From an uncultured archaeon (GTDB lineage Archaea; EX4484-52; LFW-46), in contig CABMCT010000056.1 in the NCBI GenBank assembly GCA_902384675.1, forward strand, positions 1 to 32,890: a DNA stretch of 32,890 bases, in the 5' to 3' direction. The notes below the pieces were generated by a model. The model did no database searches, was not told where the DNA came from, and was given only the letters and a program-made list of their open reading frames with translations. Position numbers and translations under genes: made by a program. Positions 1 to 9,286 of this stretch are shown here, in pieces. The first letter of the stretch is position 1. Each line of letters begins with the position of its first letter.

Positions 1-106
1 GGTTGGATTGATTTAACGAACAGCACCATCATTTTAGCGCGTTGATGTTGCCGATAGAAAGCCGCTTTAGACCATTTTTATTTTTGTTTGCGCCATATTA
101 GTTCTC

Positions 107-140
107 TTTCGAACGGTTCGTATTCGAAACGTTTATAAAG
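107..140 (+). promoter_or_regulatory. Promoter and candidate operator of the padR operon
   Basis: A TATA-like box (TTTATAAAG, 132-140) is centred about 25 bp upstream of the ATG at 161, so the transcript is probably leaderless or nearly so. Directly upstream lies an inverted repeat, TTTCGAA at 107-113 and TTCGAAA at 123-129, enclosing the odd palindrome CGAACGGTTCG. Its position over the expected TFB/TBP site fits autorepression by the PadR protein encoded next; that role is inferred. Confidence 0.5.
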
Positions 141-160
141 TCTGCGAATCAAGTATACAT

Positions 161-643
161 ATGATCGGCCTCTGGAATATTCCGGGAAAGAACAGGAAAC
201 ATAAGGGCATTCTTTCGCTATATGTTCTTTATTCTTTAAAACAGAAGCCAAAATCAGGCTACGAGATGCTTTCTGAAATCATGAAAAAATCAGAAGGCTG
301 GGCACCGAGCAAAGGAACTCTCTATCCGATTCTTGGGCAGCTCAGGAAACAAAAGCTGATCGAGATATCCAAAACCGGCAAGCGCTCAAAAAACACTTTC
401 AGGCTTACTGCGACAGGGAGAAAAGTGCTTTCTGGCGTCGGGAAGAGAAGAAAGGAGTGGAGAGAAAATTTCCTGAGATTCAGGAAACTATTCATGGACG
501 TTCTTGGGGAAGAGCGCACGGAACTAGCCGCACGGGTTTTCGAGATAAAAGATACTGCTTTGGCGCTGCCGGAGAACAGGAAAAAAGACGTGGTTATGTT
601 GCTTGAAAAATGCCTGTCGGATTTAAAGAAACTGGAACAGTAG
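161..643 (+). CDS. PadR-family winged-helix transcriptional regulator
   Basis: A 160-residue protein with the PadR-type winged helix at residues about 15-95: a GYEML segment, then GTLYPILGQL as recognition helix, then a basic wing and LTATGRKVL. The C-terminal half is helical and charged, as in the dimerisation arm of this family. PadR proteins usually repress a neighbouring efflux operon and release DNA when a drug or other ligand binds. The gene is first in a run of five same-strand genes encoding an ABC exporter and an MFS pump, and the ABC ATPase starts only 9 bp after its stop behind a GGGGAAT Shine-Dalgarno-like stretch. The ligand cannot be told from sequence. The start at 161 fits the TATA box 25 bp upstream. 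Confidence 0.88.
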   Translation: MIGLWNIPGKNRKHKGILSLYVLYSLKQKPKSGYEMLSEIMKKSEGWAPSKGTLYPILGQLRKQKLIEISKTGKRSKNTFRLTATGRKVLSGVGKRRKEWRENFLRFRKLFMDVLGEERTELAARVFEIKDTALALPENRKKDVVMLLEKCLSDLKKLEQ

Positions 644-652
644 GGGAATCTC

Positions 653-1627
653 ATGGTCACAAATAACAAAAACGAAGATGAAGTTAAGTACGCAATCGAA
701 TGCAAAAATCTCACTAAAAAATTCGGCAACTTTACCGCGGTAAATTCGTCAGACCTTAAAATCAAAAAGGGCGAATTATTCGGATTTCTTGGGCCCAACG
801 GTGCCGGAAAAACAACAACAATAAAAATACTTACAACTCTGCTTTCCCCGACATTCGGCGAAGCAAAGGTTGCTGGCTTTGACATAAAAACAGGAGCCGC
901 TTCTGTAAGGGCAAGAATCGGGGTAGTGCCGCAGGAATTCGCGCTTTTCGGGGAGCTTACGCCCATGGAGAATTTATGGTATATAGGCGAGCTGTTCGGG
1001 ATGAAAAAAGACGGGCTAAAAAAGAGAAGCGAAGAGCTGCTGAAAAAAGTGGAGCTGTTCGATAAAAAAGACATAGCCGCAGAAGGATTTTCCGGCGGCA
1101 TGAAGCAGCGCCTTTCTGTTGCAGCAGGGCTCCTGCACACGCCGGAAATACTTTTCATGGACGAGCCAACAACAGGCCTTGACCCGCAGAGCAGGATTGC
1201 GCTTCGCGAGCTGACAAAATCGCTGAATGATTCAGGCATCACGGTAGTTTATACCACTCACGACATGGACGAAGCGGACAAGCTTTGCCAGAGAATCGCG
1301 ATAATGGACGCCGGAAAAATAAAAGCCGAGGGCACGCCAAAAGAGCTGAAAGAGAAATACGGAGGCGGGCAGAAAATAGAGCTCCGGCTTAGCAGATATG
1401 ATGCCCGGCTTCTTGAAGAGCTCAAAAAAATTTCAGGCGCAAAATCTGTTTTAAACAAAAACGGAATAATAGAGCTAAAAATAGATGCTCCGAAAACCGG
1501 AATTCTTCACAAGCTGTCAAGATTCCTTGCAGAGAAAGGTATCGAGGTCGATGAGATTAGATTAATCGAGTCGTCTCTTGAGGATGTTTTCATAAACCTG
1601 ACAAAAAAAGAAGTGAAAAATACATGA
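653..1627 (+). CDS. ABC-2 type exporter, ATP-binding protein
   Basis: A 324-residue ATPase with all motifs of a DRA/CcmA-type exporter subunit: Walker A GPNGAGKTT (about residues 47-55), Q-loop VPQEF, signature FSGGMKQRL, Walker B ILFMDEPTTGLD and H-loop TTHDMDEA. The roughly 90-residue C-terminal extension (EGTPKELKEKYGGG onward) resembles the regulatory tail of NatA/DrrA-like ATPases. It should power the permease encoded next, whose ATG overlaps this stop (ATGA), implying translational coupling. With a PadR gene in front, drug or lipid-like substrate efflux is the likely role; the substrate is unknown. Confidence 0.93.
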   Translation: MVTNNKNEDEVKYAIECKNLTKKFGNFTAVNSSDLKIKKGELFGFLGPNGAGKTTTIKILTTLLSPTFGEAKVAGFDIKTGAASVRARIGVVPQEFALFGELTPMENLWYIGELFGMKKDGLKKRSEELLKKVELFDKKDIAAEGFSGGMKQRLSVAAGLLHTPEILFMDEPTTGLDPQSRIALRELTKSLNDSGITVVYTTHDMDEADKLCQRIAIMDAGKIKAEGTPKELKEKYGGGQKIELRLSRYDARLLEELKKISGAKSVLNKNGIIELKIDAPKTGILHKLSRFLAEKGIEVDEIRLIESSLEDVFINLTKKEVKNT

Positions 1628-3258
1628 TGACAAGCAACAGTTCGGTTGAAAAGCCGATTGATTTTCGGAAAATTTATGCTATCATAAAGAAAAACTGGAT
1701 GGTACTAAGCAAAGACCCGCTGAGGCTCAGGATGCTTATCATGTTCCCGATGGTAATGATACTTATATTCGGCTATACCGCGGGCAAAGCGCCGACAAAT
1801 ATACCTGCGGCAATTGTTGATTATGACCACTCGCAAACATCAGAAAACGTACAGGCACAGCTTTATTCAACCAGCCTGTTCTCGATAAATCACCAGTTCG
1901 GAAGCCAGGACGAAGGAAGGAAAGCCATAGAATCAGGCAGCATAAAAATACTGTTCATTATTCCTCCGGATTTTGAAAAGGATATCCAGTCAGGAAAAAC
2001 AGCGGTTATTTCAATCATAGTGGACGAATCAGACCCTACCGTGGCCCAGATGACCCGCGCTTCTACAAACGCATTTATGCAAAAAATATCAAAGGAGATT
2101 ACTATATCGCGCCTTAATGAGATTTCTGCAAAGGCGCTTAGTGGCCAGCAATATATTGCCACGTCTTCCGGCTCTTCTGCCGGTTCCAATAACGATGCCC
2201 GCATGGCGCGCATTGAAAGCAATTTCAGGGACGCAAAACGCACTTCTTCAGGAACCGATACCCTGCTTTCAAGCACTATACAGGGCGCAAAAAATTCTCT
2301 CGGTTATGTGTACGACCCGAATGAAATTGCCGATATTATCAATAACGGCACTTATGATTCAAAAGCAGCCGCAGGCGCATTTGCAGCAGTTGGCGCCAAG
2401 CAGTCGGGATTGCAGCAGATTGCAATATATCAGGGAATGCAGGGAGCGAATGCAAAACTATTCGGCGAAACAGCAGGAATTTATTCCGACTCAAAAGCAG
2501 TTTATGCAAACGCTGCCATGGAACAGGGAGCCCTAAAGGCATCTTACCAAACAATAAATTCTGCGAAGGAAAAGTTCGGCGAAATATCCGATGATGCAAA
2601 AACAGCTTCGACTGATGCGATTGCACTTTCGGAAATACAGCCTTATGGAAGCGGAAGAAAGGGGCTTGATTTTCTTATCCCGAGCATTCTTGCCCTCATT
2701 ATTTTCCAAGGCGCGATAATGGGAATGGGCAGGGCAATTGCAGGCGAGCGAAAAGACGGCTCATTAACGCGTGTATTTCTCACGCCGACATCGAACATCA
2801 CGATAATTGCCGGCACGCTGCTTTTCTATATATTTTTTGAAACAATGCGCTCAAGCATCATTGTATTCGTTGCAATGCTTCTTTTCGGAGTTACGATAAA
2901 GGGAAGCATCGCCTCAATAGTTTTCATTATATGGATATATGCAGCAGGGGCGACCAGCCTCGGGATGATTCTTTCGGTGCTCTCGAAGTCGCAGGAGCAG
3001 TACATGGCGTTCTCAATGCTTGTATCCTTGCCAAGCACATTCCTTTCCGGGGCATTCCTGCCCATAGAAACAATGCCTGCAACGCTTCAGGGAATAACAC
3101 GCGTTCTTCCGATAACATACGCCGCGGATGCGCTGAGAGGTATAATGATAAAAGGGTTCACATTAGGCACGGTTGTCCCGGACATAATATTTTTGGCAGC
3201 ATTTGCGCTTCTCATGCTTACGCTGAGCGTAATGCTTTTCAAGCGCGAGCTGATATGA
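1624..3258 (+). CDS. ABC-2 type exporter, permease with large extracytoplasmic domain
   Basis: A 544-residue membrane protein of the ABC2_membrane_3 type. One transmembrane helix near residues 34-53 (LIMFPMVMILIFGYTAG) is followed by roughly 300 residues with no membrane helix, then a block of five or six helices from about residue 348 to the end, including the ABC-2 hallmark LPSTFLSGAFLPIETMP. The soluble insert starts with the usual YhgE/Pip-like fold (AAIVDYDHSQTSENV) and continues as a long Ala/Ser/Gln-rich, probably helical stalk. It pairs with the upstream ATPase, with a 4-bp ATGA overlap. The stalk makes it longer than the 370-400 residues common for this family. Confidence 0.88.
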   Translation: MMTSNSSVEKPIDFRKIYAIIKKNWMVLSKDPLRLRMLIMFPMVMILIFGYTAGKAPTNIPAAIVDYDHSQTSENVQAQLYSTSLFSINHQFGSQDEGRKAIESGSIKILFIIPPDFEKDIQSGKTAVISIIVDESDPTVAQMTRASTNAFMQKISKEITISRLNEISAKALSGQQYIATSSGSSAGSNNDARMARIESNFRDAKRTSSGTDTLLSSTIQGAKNSLGYVYDPNEIADIINNGTYDSKAAAGAFAAVGAKQSGLQQIAIYQGMQGANAKLFGETAGIYSDSKAVYANAAMEQGALKASYQTINSAKEKFGEISDDAKTASTDAIALSEIQPYGSGRKGLDFLIPSILALIIFQGAIMGMGRAIAGERKDGSLTRVFLTPTSNITIIAGTLLFYIFFETMRSSIIVFVAMLLFGVTIKGSIASIVFIIWIYAAGATSLGMILSVLSKSQEQYMAFSMLVSLPSTFLSGAFLPIETMPATLQGITRVLPITYAADALRGIMIKGFTLGTVVPDIIFLAAFALLMLTLSVMLFKRELI

Positions 3259-3303
3259 TATTGAAATTGATTATAAACAGTGAATGAAGGTTAGGTGAAT
3301 GAA

Positions 3304-4563
3304 ATGAAATTAGAACGTGAAAACATGCATAAGGCAATCAGACTGCTAGCGATGCTGCTGTCGTTCTCGCTTTTTGCGGGAATAGGACATGCATCGGTAA
3401 ACCCGAAACTGGTTCTGGAGAACTACACACTAAGCGAAGACCCTGCACTGCCTGGCACCGATGTCGTACTCAAGCTGAGTCTTGCAAATATCGATACAAG
3501 CAATTGCGCTGACAGGGTTTCTGTGCAACTCTCAACATCATATCCCGTTTCAATCGACGGAAGCGATATGCGGTACATCGGAAGTATCTGCCCCAACGAT
3601 TTGGAAAACGGCACGGTTTCGTTCAGGCTCCCCATAGACCCGCTGGCACAGACAGGCACATATCCTGTTTCGGTCCTGACAACATACGAGAAAGACTATA
3701 ATAAATTCTCGGAATCAAACACAGTCAATCTCCATGTTGGCGGAGCTCCTTCATTCACTGCATCGGTAATCTCGTCAAGCCCTGTGGACATATACCCCGG
3801 AGACGACGCATCAATAACCGTAAATTTCCAGAATAATGGCGCAAGTGCTGCGGATTCGGCACATATAAGCCTCGCTGCCCCGGACGGGATAGATGTAAAA
3901 TGGGCAGGAAGCGAACAGGAACTCGGGACAATACCTGCGCGCGCAAGTGCCCTTGCGACATTCCGTATAGAGGCTGCAAAAAATACCGCTCCGGGAATAT
4001 ACCCGATTAACGCAACACTCAAATACCTGGGCGAAGACAAAACATCAGCGTCCCAAAGCTTTTCATTAGGCATGCCGCTGCACCAGAAAGCGGAATTTTC
4101 CGCCGATGCTAAAAAGAACGGGCCTTTTGTTGCAGGCGATGACAGGGAAATTGCAATAACACTAAAGAATACCGGCTCAGAGGAAGCAAAAAAACTGAAG
4201 ATAAGAATAATGCCTGTCTTTCCTTTCAGCAATGACGGGACTGTAAGGTATATCGAAAGCCTTGCGCCGGGTGAGGAGAAAGATGTTGTATATATGATAC
4301 ATGTCGACAAGGACGGCACGCCCGGGGACCAGACAGCCGGGATGCTTATAGATTTCCAGAATCCGCAGGGCAAAAGATTTACAGACTCGATTGACCTCTC
4401 GCTCTCTTTAAGGCCAAAAAATCTCGGGTATTACCTTGGAACATACTGGTGGGTAATAGCACTGCTGCTAATCGCTGCATATATCGTAAAGCGCCGTCCG
4501 GAAATCTTACGAAAACTTCCTCTGAAGGATAAATTGCTCAAGAGCGTCAATCGCAATAAGTAA
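3304..4563 (+). CDS. Secreted, membrane-anchored Ig-like (CARDB/COG1361-type) protein
   Basis: A 419-residue protein with a hydrophobic signal segment (RLLAMLLSFSLFAG), three tandem beta-sandwich repeats and one C-terminal helix (WWVIALLLIAAYIV) followed by a basic tail. The topology is therefore extracytoplasmic with a cytoplasmic C-terminus. The repeats carry the pattern of archaeal CARDB/S-layer-like domains: PGTDVVLKLSLANI, PGDDASITVNFQNNG and AGDDREIAITLKNTGS. The ORF track starts at a GTG (3295); I prefer the ATG at 3304, which has AGGTGA 5-6 nt upstream. It lies 45 bp after the ABC permease and could be an accessory of that exporter, but this is inferred from position only. Confidence 0.75.
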   Translation: MKLERENMHKAIRLLAMLLSFSLFAGIGHASVNPKLVLENYTLSEDPALPGTDVVLKLSLANIDTSNCADRVSVQLSTSYPVSIDGSDMRYIGSICPNDLENGTVSFRLPIDPLAQTGTYPVSVLTTYEKDYNKFSESNTVNLHVGGAPSFTASVISSSPVDIYPGDDASITVNFQNNGASAADSAHISLAAPDGIDVKWAGSEQELGTIPARASALATFRIEAAKNTAPGIYPINATLKYLGEDKTSASQSFSLGMPLHQKAEFSADAKKNGPFVAGDDREIAITLKNTGSEEAKKLKIRIMPVFPFSNDGTVRYIESLAPGEEKDVVYMIHVDKDGTPGDQTAGMLIDFQNPQGKRFTDSIDLSLSLRPKNLGYYLGTYWWVIALLLIAAYIVKRRPEILRKLPLKDKLLKSVNRNK

Positions 4564-4619
4564 TTCAGGAGATAATGAAGTTAATTTAAACCTCAGTACT
4601 CTAATGTCGGGAGATAAGA

Positions 4620-6191
4620 ATGAAACCTACAGAATCGCGCACAACCAGGGAAAAATTGATAATCATGCTCAGCGTGCTTAGCGGCATGTTTCTCTCGGCC
4701 CTGGACCAGACAATAGTCTCGACAGCGCTGCCAAGGATAGTTGCATCGCTTGGCGGCATAGAGTTCCTAAGCTGGATTGTTTCCGCATATCTTCTTGCAT
4801 CGACTGCGACAGTAATTATTTATGGAAAATTATCGGATATGTATGGCAGGAAAAAATTCTTCATACTCGGGATAGTGATATTTCTTATCGGCTCGATTCT
4901 TTCCGGACTGTCGCAGAACATCTGGCAATTGATAATTTTCCGCGCAATACAGGGTATAGGCGGAGGAGCAATAATGGCCAACTCCATGGCAATAATAGGC
5001 GACCTGTTCCCTCCGGCAGAGCGCGGAAAATGGCAGGGGCTGATTGGTGCAACATTCGGCTTCGCATCCGTAATAGGCCCTCTTCTTGGCGGATTTCTGA
5101 CGGATTACGTAAGCTGGCACTGGATATTTTTCATCAACATTCCTATCGGCGCAGTATCTGTGGCAATACTTATGAAATATTTGCCGCACATCCCCGGTCA
5201 TGAACACATTGATATAGATTATAAAGGCTCACTGGTGCTCATGATTGCAATAATTTCCCTTATGTTCGGGCTCCTGCTTGGCGGCAATTATTTTCCGTGG
5301 ACATCCGCCCAGATTATGGGATTATTCGCTTTTTCGGCTGTGATGTTTTTCATTTTTTCCAGAATTGAAAAGAAAGCAAAAGAGCCTATACTTCCGCCTG
5401 AAATTCTGGAGAACCGGATGTTTGTCATATCTGCAGCAATAACGTTTATCACCGCCATGACGATGTTTGGCGCGACAATCTACATCCCTCTTTTTGTGCA
5501 GCTGGTGCTCGGCAGGACCGCAACAAATTCCGGCCTGATAATGCTGCCCATGGTTATCTCACAAATAGCAACAAGCACTTTCGCAGGGCAGTTTATCTCC
5601 CGCACCGGAAAATACAAGAAGCTGGCAATTGCAGGGCTTGCAGTTGCAGGAACCGGGATGCTGCTTCTTTCTTTTATGGGAATTGCAGCATCGAATACAG
5701 AGCTCATCAGGAACATGGTCCTTATGGGTATGGGCCTTGGAGTGACGTTCCCCATATTTGTAATAGCAGTACAGAACGCGTTCCATCGCTCGAAAATCGG
5801 AGTTGTTACGGCGTCACTGCAGTTTTTCAGAAGCATTGGAGGGCTTTTTGGCGTGACGATTTTTGGGGCGATAATGATTGCCTCTTTGAGCAGCCATCTC
5901 GCAGGCGATATATCCCTGCCGAACAATCCGGAAGCGCTGCTTGATGGCGATTCGCTGTCGCATCTTGACGGACAACAGGTTACTGAGCTGAAATCGGCAT
6001 TTTCCGCATCACTTGGAAATATATTCTTAATCGGCGCAATAATTACGTATATTGCGTTTGCCATCGGATTTTTCATGAAAGAGATTCCGCTTAGGAAAAC
6101 GCACGAACCGGCACTTGAGGAAGCAGGAATCGAGCTGGCTGAAGAGGAAGGGCTCTTTGAGCCGAAGGATGAGCCGGTGAGCAAATCATGA
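4620..6191 (+). CDS. DHA2-family MFS drug:H+ antiporter (14 TM)
   Basis: A 523-residue permease with about 14 membrane helices, the layout of the DHA2 (EmrB/QacA-like) drug:proton antiporters. Visible motifs are [13 protein letters not shown] in helix 1 (motif D1), [13 protein letters not shown] (motif A between helices 2 and 3), and [12 protein letters not shown] followed by [18 protein letters not shown] in helices 4-5 (motif C region). The tail is acidic and cytoplasmic. The start has GGGAGAT about 8 nt upstream. It is the last pump in the PadR-led run, supporting a multidrug-resistance locus combining ATP-driven and proton-driven efflux. Its stop overlaps an in-frame ATG of the next ORF (ATGA). 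Confidence 0.92.
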   Translation: MKPTESRTTREKLIIMLSVLSGMFLSALDQTIVSTALPRIVASLGGIEFLSWIVSAYLLASTATVIIYGKLSDMYGRKKFFILGIVIFLIGSILSGLSQNIWQLIIFRAIQGIGGGAIMANSMAIIGDLFPPAERGKWQGLIGATFGFASVIGPLLGGFLTDYVSWHWIFFINIPIGAVSVAILMKYLPHIPGHEHIDIDYKGSLVLMIAIISLMFGLLLGGNYFPWTSAQIMGLFAFSAVMFFIFSRIEKKAKEPILPPEILENRMFVISAAITFITAMTMFGATIYIPLFVQLVLGRTATNSGLIMLPMVISQIATSTFAGQFISRTGKYKKLAIAGLAVAGTGMLLLSFMGIAASNTELIRNMVLMGMGLGVTFPIFVIAVQNAFHRSKIGVVTASLQFFRSIGGLFGVTIFGAIMIASLSSHLAGDISLPNNPEALLDGDSLSHLDGQQVTELKSAFSASLGNIFLIGAIITYIAFAIGFFMKEIPLRKTHEPALEEAGIELAEEEGLFEPKDEPVSKS

Positions 6192-6202
6192 ATTGGGAAT
6201 TG

Positions 6203-6211
6203 TTTTATATC
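6203..6211 (+). promoter_or_regulatory. TATA box of the surface-protein pair
   Basis: TTTTATATC is centred 26 bp upstream of the ATG at 6233. This spacing supports a leaderless transcript beginning at that ATG, not translation from the ATG at 6188 that overlaps the MFS stop. The two surface proteins then have their own promoter. Confidence 0.5.
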
Positions 6212-6232
6212 TCCTTTTGCACAAATAGATTC

Positions 6233-7483
6233 ATGCATAAGCGCAAATCAAGAACTGCAATGATTACCGCGGATATGATAGTTGCGGCAGTGATTTTTGT
6301 CTCGATGGTTTCGGTTTCATTCTATTATATGTCTTACATGTCAAGGCCAAAACAGCCCCTCGGCGAGGCTCTACAAGTGCAGGGGCTCTCGATTGCAGAA
6401 AAGCTCGCAAACAATGTCTCCTGGACTGTTTACAAGCTCCCGATAATTGCGGATTCAAAAAACCAGTCCTATGCCTCGTTTGAGCAATATTTCCAGCCGG
6501 ATGCTTCAATTGATGCTAATTCCCTGGCAATCCTGGACTCGAACTCAAACGAAATTCCAAGCAGCTTCTCCGAGAATACGTTAATCTGGACTGCTAACAT
6601 ATCCGCTTCAAAGAACATTTTTTATTTAGTTTACACAGAAAACACTGCCCTTCAGGCCAGAACCTATGCAACAGACCTGAGCGCTTCAGGCTTATGGGCG
6701 AATAATTCTCTCATAAAAGTGCTTTTTTCAAGCTCCGGCATTTCAAACATCAATTTCGGCGGCACCGAAATGCTTGGCAACGGAATATATCTTGGAACTT
6801 CAGGCTCGCCGCAGAATAATGCCCTTGCAATGCGCGCAAAAGTGAATTATACAAACGGCCTTTCTGCGAAAGTGTACAGCAACATAAGTAAAATCATGGT
6901 AAAATCAAACACCGCGTTCAACCCGGTTCTTAATTTCTCGTCTGCGCTTACAAACTATTACAACGGGAGTGCAAACGCATTTTCCGGCACCAGGCAGCAA
7001 TTCAACTCTATCCTGAATTTTACGGACATTTATTCTGCATTAAGCGGGGTCGCAATTATCGGGAATAACCTAAATATTTCTGTGCTGAATACAGGATACA
7101 GGGAAGTGCGGCTCTACAATGTCACGGAATTCGAGATATATGTGCATTCCGGGGATTACAGCAATGCAACTGTTGAGCGCGATATGTACCTGAATCCTCC
7201 TTCGGTTGTAATCGGCATCCCTGCACAGATAAAAGGCGTCTCTACGGATAATCTGAACGCCCTGGCTGCACTCCCGTACCCGGCTTTAAAGAACGCATTC
7301 TCCGGAAGCACCAATTTCAACCTGTCCCTGGAAGGCGCAAACGCTGCAAGCATAGGGAAATCCATACCATCCGACAGGGACGTGAGGGTTGTAAGATATC
7401 CTGCAACGATTTTAGGCCGGCTAGGGAACACAAGCGATACGTATTTTGTAAGCGCGACATGGCTTGGAGGGGATTATGCATGA
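6233..7483 (+). CDS. Pilin-like membrane-anchored surface protein
   Basis: A 416-residue protein (counting from 6233) with a short basic N-terminus (HKRKSRT), one hydrophobic helix (MIVAAVIFVSMVSVSFYYM) and a long Asn/Ser/Thr-rich extracytoplasmic domain predicted to be mostly beta. This is the layout of archaeal proteins with type IV pilin-like or class III-type N-termini, but I see no recognisable enzymatic motif. The ORF track starts at 6188, but that adds an odd segment before the basic stretch, and a TATA box sits 26 bp before 6233. It overlaps the next gene by ATGA, so the two are probably co-translated and may form one surface structure. Function unknown. Confidence 0.65.
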   Translation: MHKRKSRTAMITADMIVAAVIFVSMVSVSFYYMSYMSRPKQPLGEALQVQGLSIAEKLANNVSWTVYKLPIIADSKNQSYASFEQYFQPDASIDANSLAILDSNSNEIPSSFSENTLIWTANISASKNIFYLVYTENTALQARTYATDLSASGLWANNSLIKVLFSSSGISNINFGGTEMLGNGIYLGTSGSPQNNALAMRAKVNYTNGLSAKVYSNISKIMVKSNTAFNPVLNFSSALTNYYNGSANAFSGTRQQFNSILNFTDIYSALSGVAIIGNNLNISVLNTGYREVRLYNVTEFEIYVHSGDYSNATVERDMYLNPPSVVIGIPAQIKGVSTDNLNALAALPYPALKNAFSGSTNFNLSLEGANAASIGKSIPSDRDVRVVRYPATILGRLGNTSDTYFVSATWLGGDYA

Positions 7484-8160
7484 TGCGGTCGCATAAAGGC
7501 ATGTTGCACACTTTAGAGGCGATTATCGCATTCCTCATGGTAATAGGGTTTATTGTTTTTGTGATGCCTGCAGTAAACAAGGAAAGCTCCGGCAACCAGC
7601 AAACCCGCATCTATGTCTACAAAGCCCTCTCAAACATGGAAAAAACAGGAAAGCTCCAGAGCCTTGCTGCTGCGCAAAACCTGACCGGAATCCAATTGGA
7701 GCTGAACAGCACACTCGCCTTGCCGATGAAATTCACTGTCGCCATGTCAAAATCCAATATCAGCCATGGAACAGTTTACCCGAAAGCAGGCAATATACCT
7801 GCGTATATCAACTTTACCGCGGATAAAAGCAGCCTTGACTCGGCGAGTCTTGCGCTTGACTATGCAAATGCATCAGACCCTGCGGTCTATATCAATAATC
7901 AATATCTTTCCAGCCACAGCGGCAATTACTCCGGGAATACGGAAACCTTTGAAATATCGCCTTATACCCAGACAGGCGCAAACTCTGTGATGATAAACGC
8001 GTCAACGGATTCTACTATATCTTACAGCATGACAATCATGAACACTATCCAGCTCAGTGCGCCCGAAGAAAATAAGTCGGTCACTACAATCGGATATATT
8101 ATCTCCGGCAATAGAAGCGCATTCTCCCCTTCGGAGGTAAGGGTTTATGTGTGGAAGTAG
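7480..8160 (+). CDS. Second pilin-like membrane-anchored surface protein
   Basis: A 226-residue protein beginning MMRSHKGMLHTLEAI, then one hydrophobic helix (IAFLMVIGFIVFVM) and a Ser/Asn-rich outside domain. The short basic stretch followed by a Glu-containing hydrophobic helix resembles archaeal type IV pilin-like N-termini. The start is set at 7480, not 7459, because GGAGGGG lies 7-9 nt upstream and the ATG overlaps the preceding stop (ATGA). It is the natural partner of the gene before it. A beta-rich ectodomain with AEENKS/NRSAFS-type polar runs gives no functional clue. Confidence 0.65.
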   Translation: MMRSHKGMLHTLEAIIAFLMVIGFIVFVMPAVNKESSGNQQTRIYVYKALSNMEKTGKLQSLAAAQNLTGIQLELNSTLALPMKFTVAMSKSNISHGTVYPKAGNIPAYINFTADKSSLDSASLALDYANASDPAVYINNQYLSSHSGNYSGNTETFEISPYTQTGANSVMINASTDSTISYSMTIMNTIQLSAPEENKSVTTIGYIISGNRSAFSPSEVRVYVWK

Positions 8161-8171
8161 ATTTAGAGAAA

Positions 8172-9002
8172 TTAGTTCAATCCCAATTTCAGGCATAAAT
8201 CAAGCGTTTTTATCTCTTTTTGCACGGTTTTGACTGTTGCAGTATCATTCACTGCATACGCTTGATATAACAAATAACCTAGACAGCCGGCTAGTTTAAC
8301 GCATTCTTCGGGGAATAGACCATAGTATTTTTTTATAACCCCCACAGTTTCTTTTGATTTGAGAATACCGCTCAAACTTTTACTTATTCCGGCAGCCTGC
8401 TCATCGTCCAAATAACATCCCCTCCCATTATCATCTATCCAATAGCGGGTGGCAACGCATAGCAGACTAACATAAGTATCGACAAGCTCATCGTTAAACG
8501 AATATGCCTGTGCAACCTCGTTTATCCCTATGATGGCGTCTTTGTCGAAGTTTAGATAATAAGGAGCAAAACTCAATTTCCCTGCAACTTTTATCGTGGT
8601 CTCATCGCCGCATGGCACCATTATTTCTCTTATGGTATTGGCAGTCTGGATGGAGGCATCTTCGTCTTCGGTAAAGCGAATAACACGGCCTACACTATCG
8701 GCGGCCACTATGCCTATTTTCTCGTCAATGTCATAAATTTCTTTAATGAGATCTACTATGCTGTCCGATCCCAGTACGCTACATACCCTTCTGCACCCTT
8801 CAATAACCTCGCTTTCTTCAGGCTGGCAGATAGTATCATCGAACGCCGTGCTTATGGCTTCAATAACACGAGAATTAAAGCTGTATTTCTCAAGAGCGCG
8901 GATTGTCTCGTCTAACCCAAACAGAATATATATATGTTTCGCTCCCGTGTACGGTAATCCTGGAAAGAGGGCATATTCCCTTGCTGTAAAAGCACACCTG
9001 AT
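8172..9002 (-). pseudogene. Unrecognised protein gene lacking a start codon in frame (frameshift near 5' end?)
   Basis: The ORF track gives 178 residues from a GTG at 8708, but the same frame stays open and protein-like back to a TAG just above 9002, for example EYALFPGLPYTGAKHIY and TIRALEKYSF. That is about 277 codons with no ATG, GTG or TTG before 8708. An archaeal promoter (TATAAATATT, around 9056) and an ATG at 9011-9013 lie just upstream in another frame. A single missing base, or a -1 slip within the first five codons, would join them (MSGR then RCAF..). The product is acidic and helical, with several cysteines; I do not recognise it. Alternatives are a sequencing or assembly indel, a decayed gene, or a rare ATC start. 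Confidence 0.55.
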
Positions 9003-9049
9003 CTACCGCTCATAAGTCCACGCTTCTTACTTATGGGTAATGTTGCTAC

Positions 9050-9064
9050 TTTTAAATATTTATA
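9050..9064 (-). promoter_or_regulatory. Promoter of the 8172-9002 gene
   Basis: On the minus strand, TATAAATATTTAAAA is a strong archaeal TATA element. Transcription would start near 9030, some 20 nt before the ATG at 9011-9013. Confidence 0.5.
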
Positions 9065-9104
9065 CAATAATAGAACGAGCTAAAAATCCTTTCGTTACAC
9101 TCTA

Positions 9105-9279
9105 GGCTTTTCGACCCAAAGAATTGGCATATGATTGAAAATCATGACATTTCATATCAAGATTTTTCACCCAATGCAATTGTGTAAGGTTGAAAATCCT
9201 CTCACTGCGCCAAATTAGCCATTATGCGCTTCGTTCAAGGCTTTTTATTCCAAAGAAATTGGCTAATGAATAAAAATCC
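9105..9279. repeat. Three-unit array of ~40-nt inverted repeats (CCAA..ATTG core)
   Basis: Three units at 9105-9143, 9161-9198 and 9239-9279 each run CTTTT-type arm, CCAA, a few bases, AATTG, then the complementary AAAAG/AAAATC-type arm. The arms differ between units yet stay complementary: 9242-9250 (TTTTTATTC) pairs perfectly with 9268-9276, and 9161-9171 (GATTTTTCACC) pairs with 9188-9198 (GGTTGAAAATC) with one mismatch region. The same family occurs at 20521-20736. Together with the multibranched element at 9287-9396 this fills the 400-bp gap between ftsZ and its minus-strand neighbour. Confidence 0.65.
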
Positions 9280-9286
9280 CAAAAGA

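Noticed and set aside
9105-9279. CRISPR array
   Set aside because: Units are not identical, the spacing is irregular and no constant repeat/spacer pattern exists. Complementary arms show an inverted-repeat family instead.
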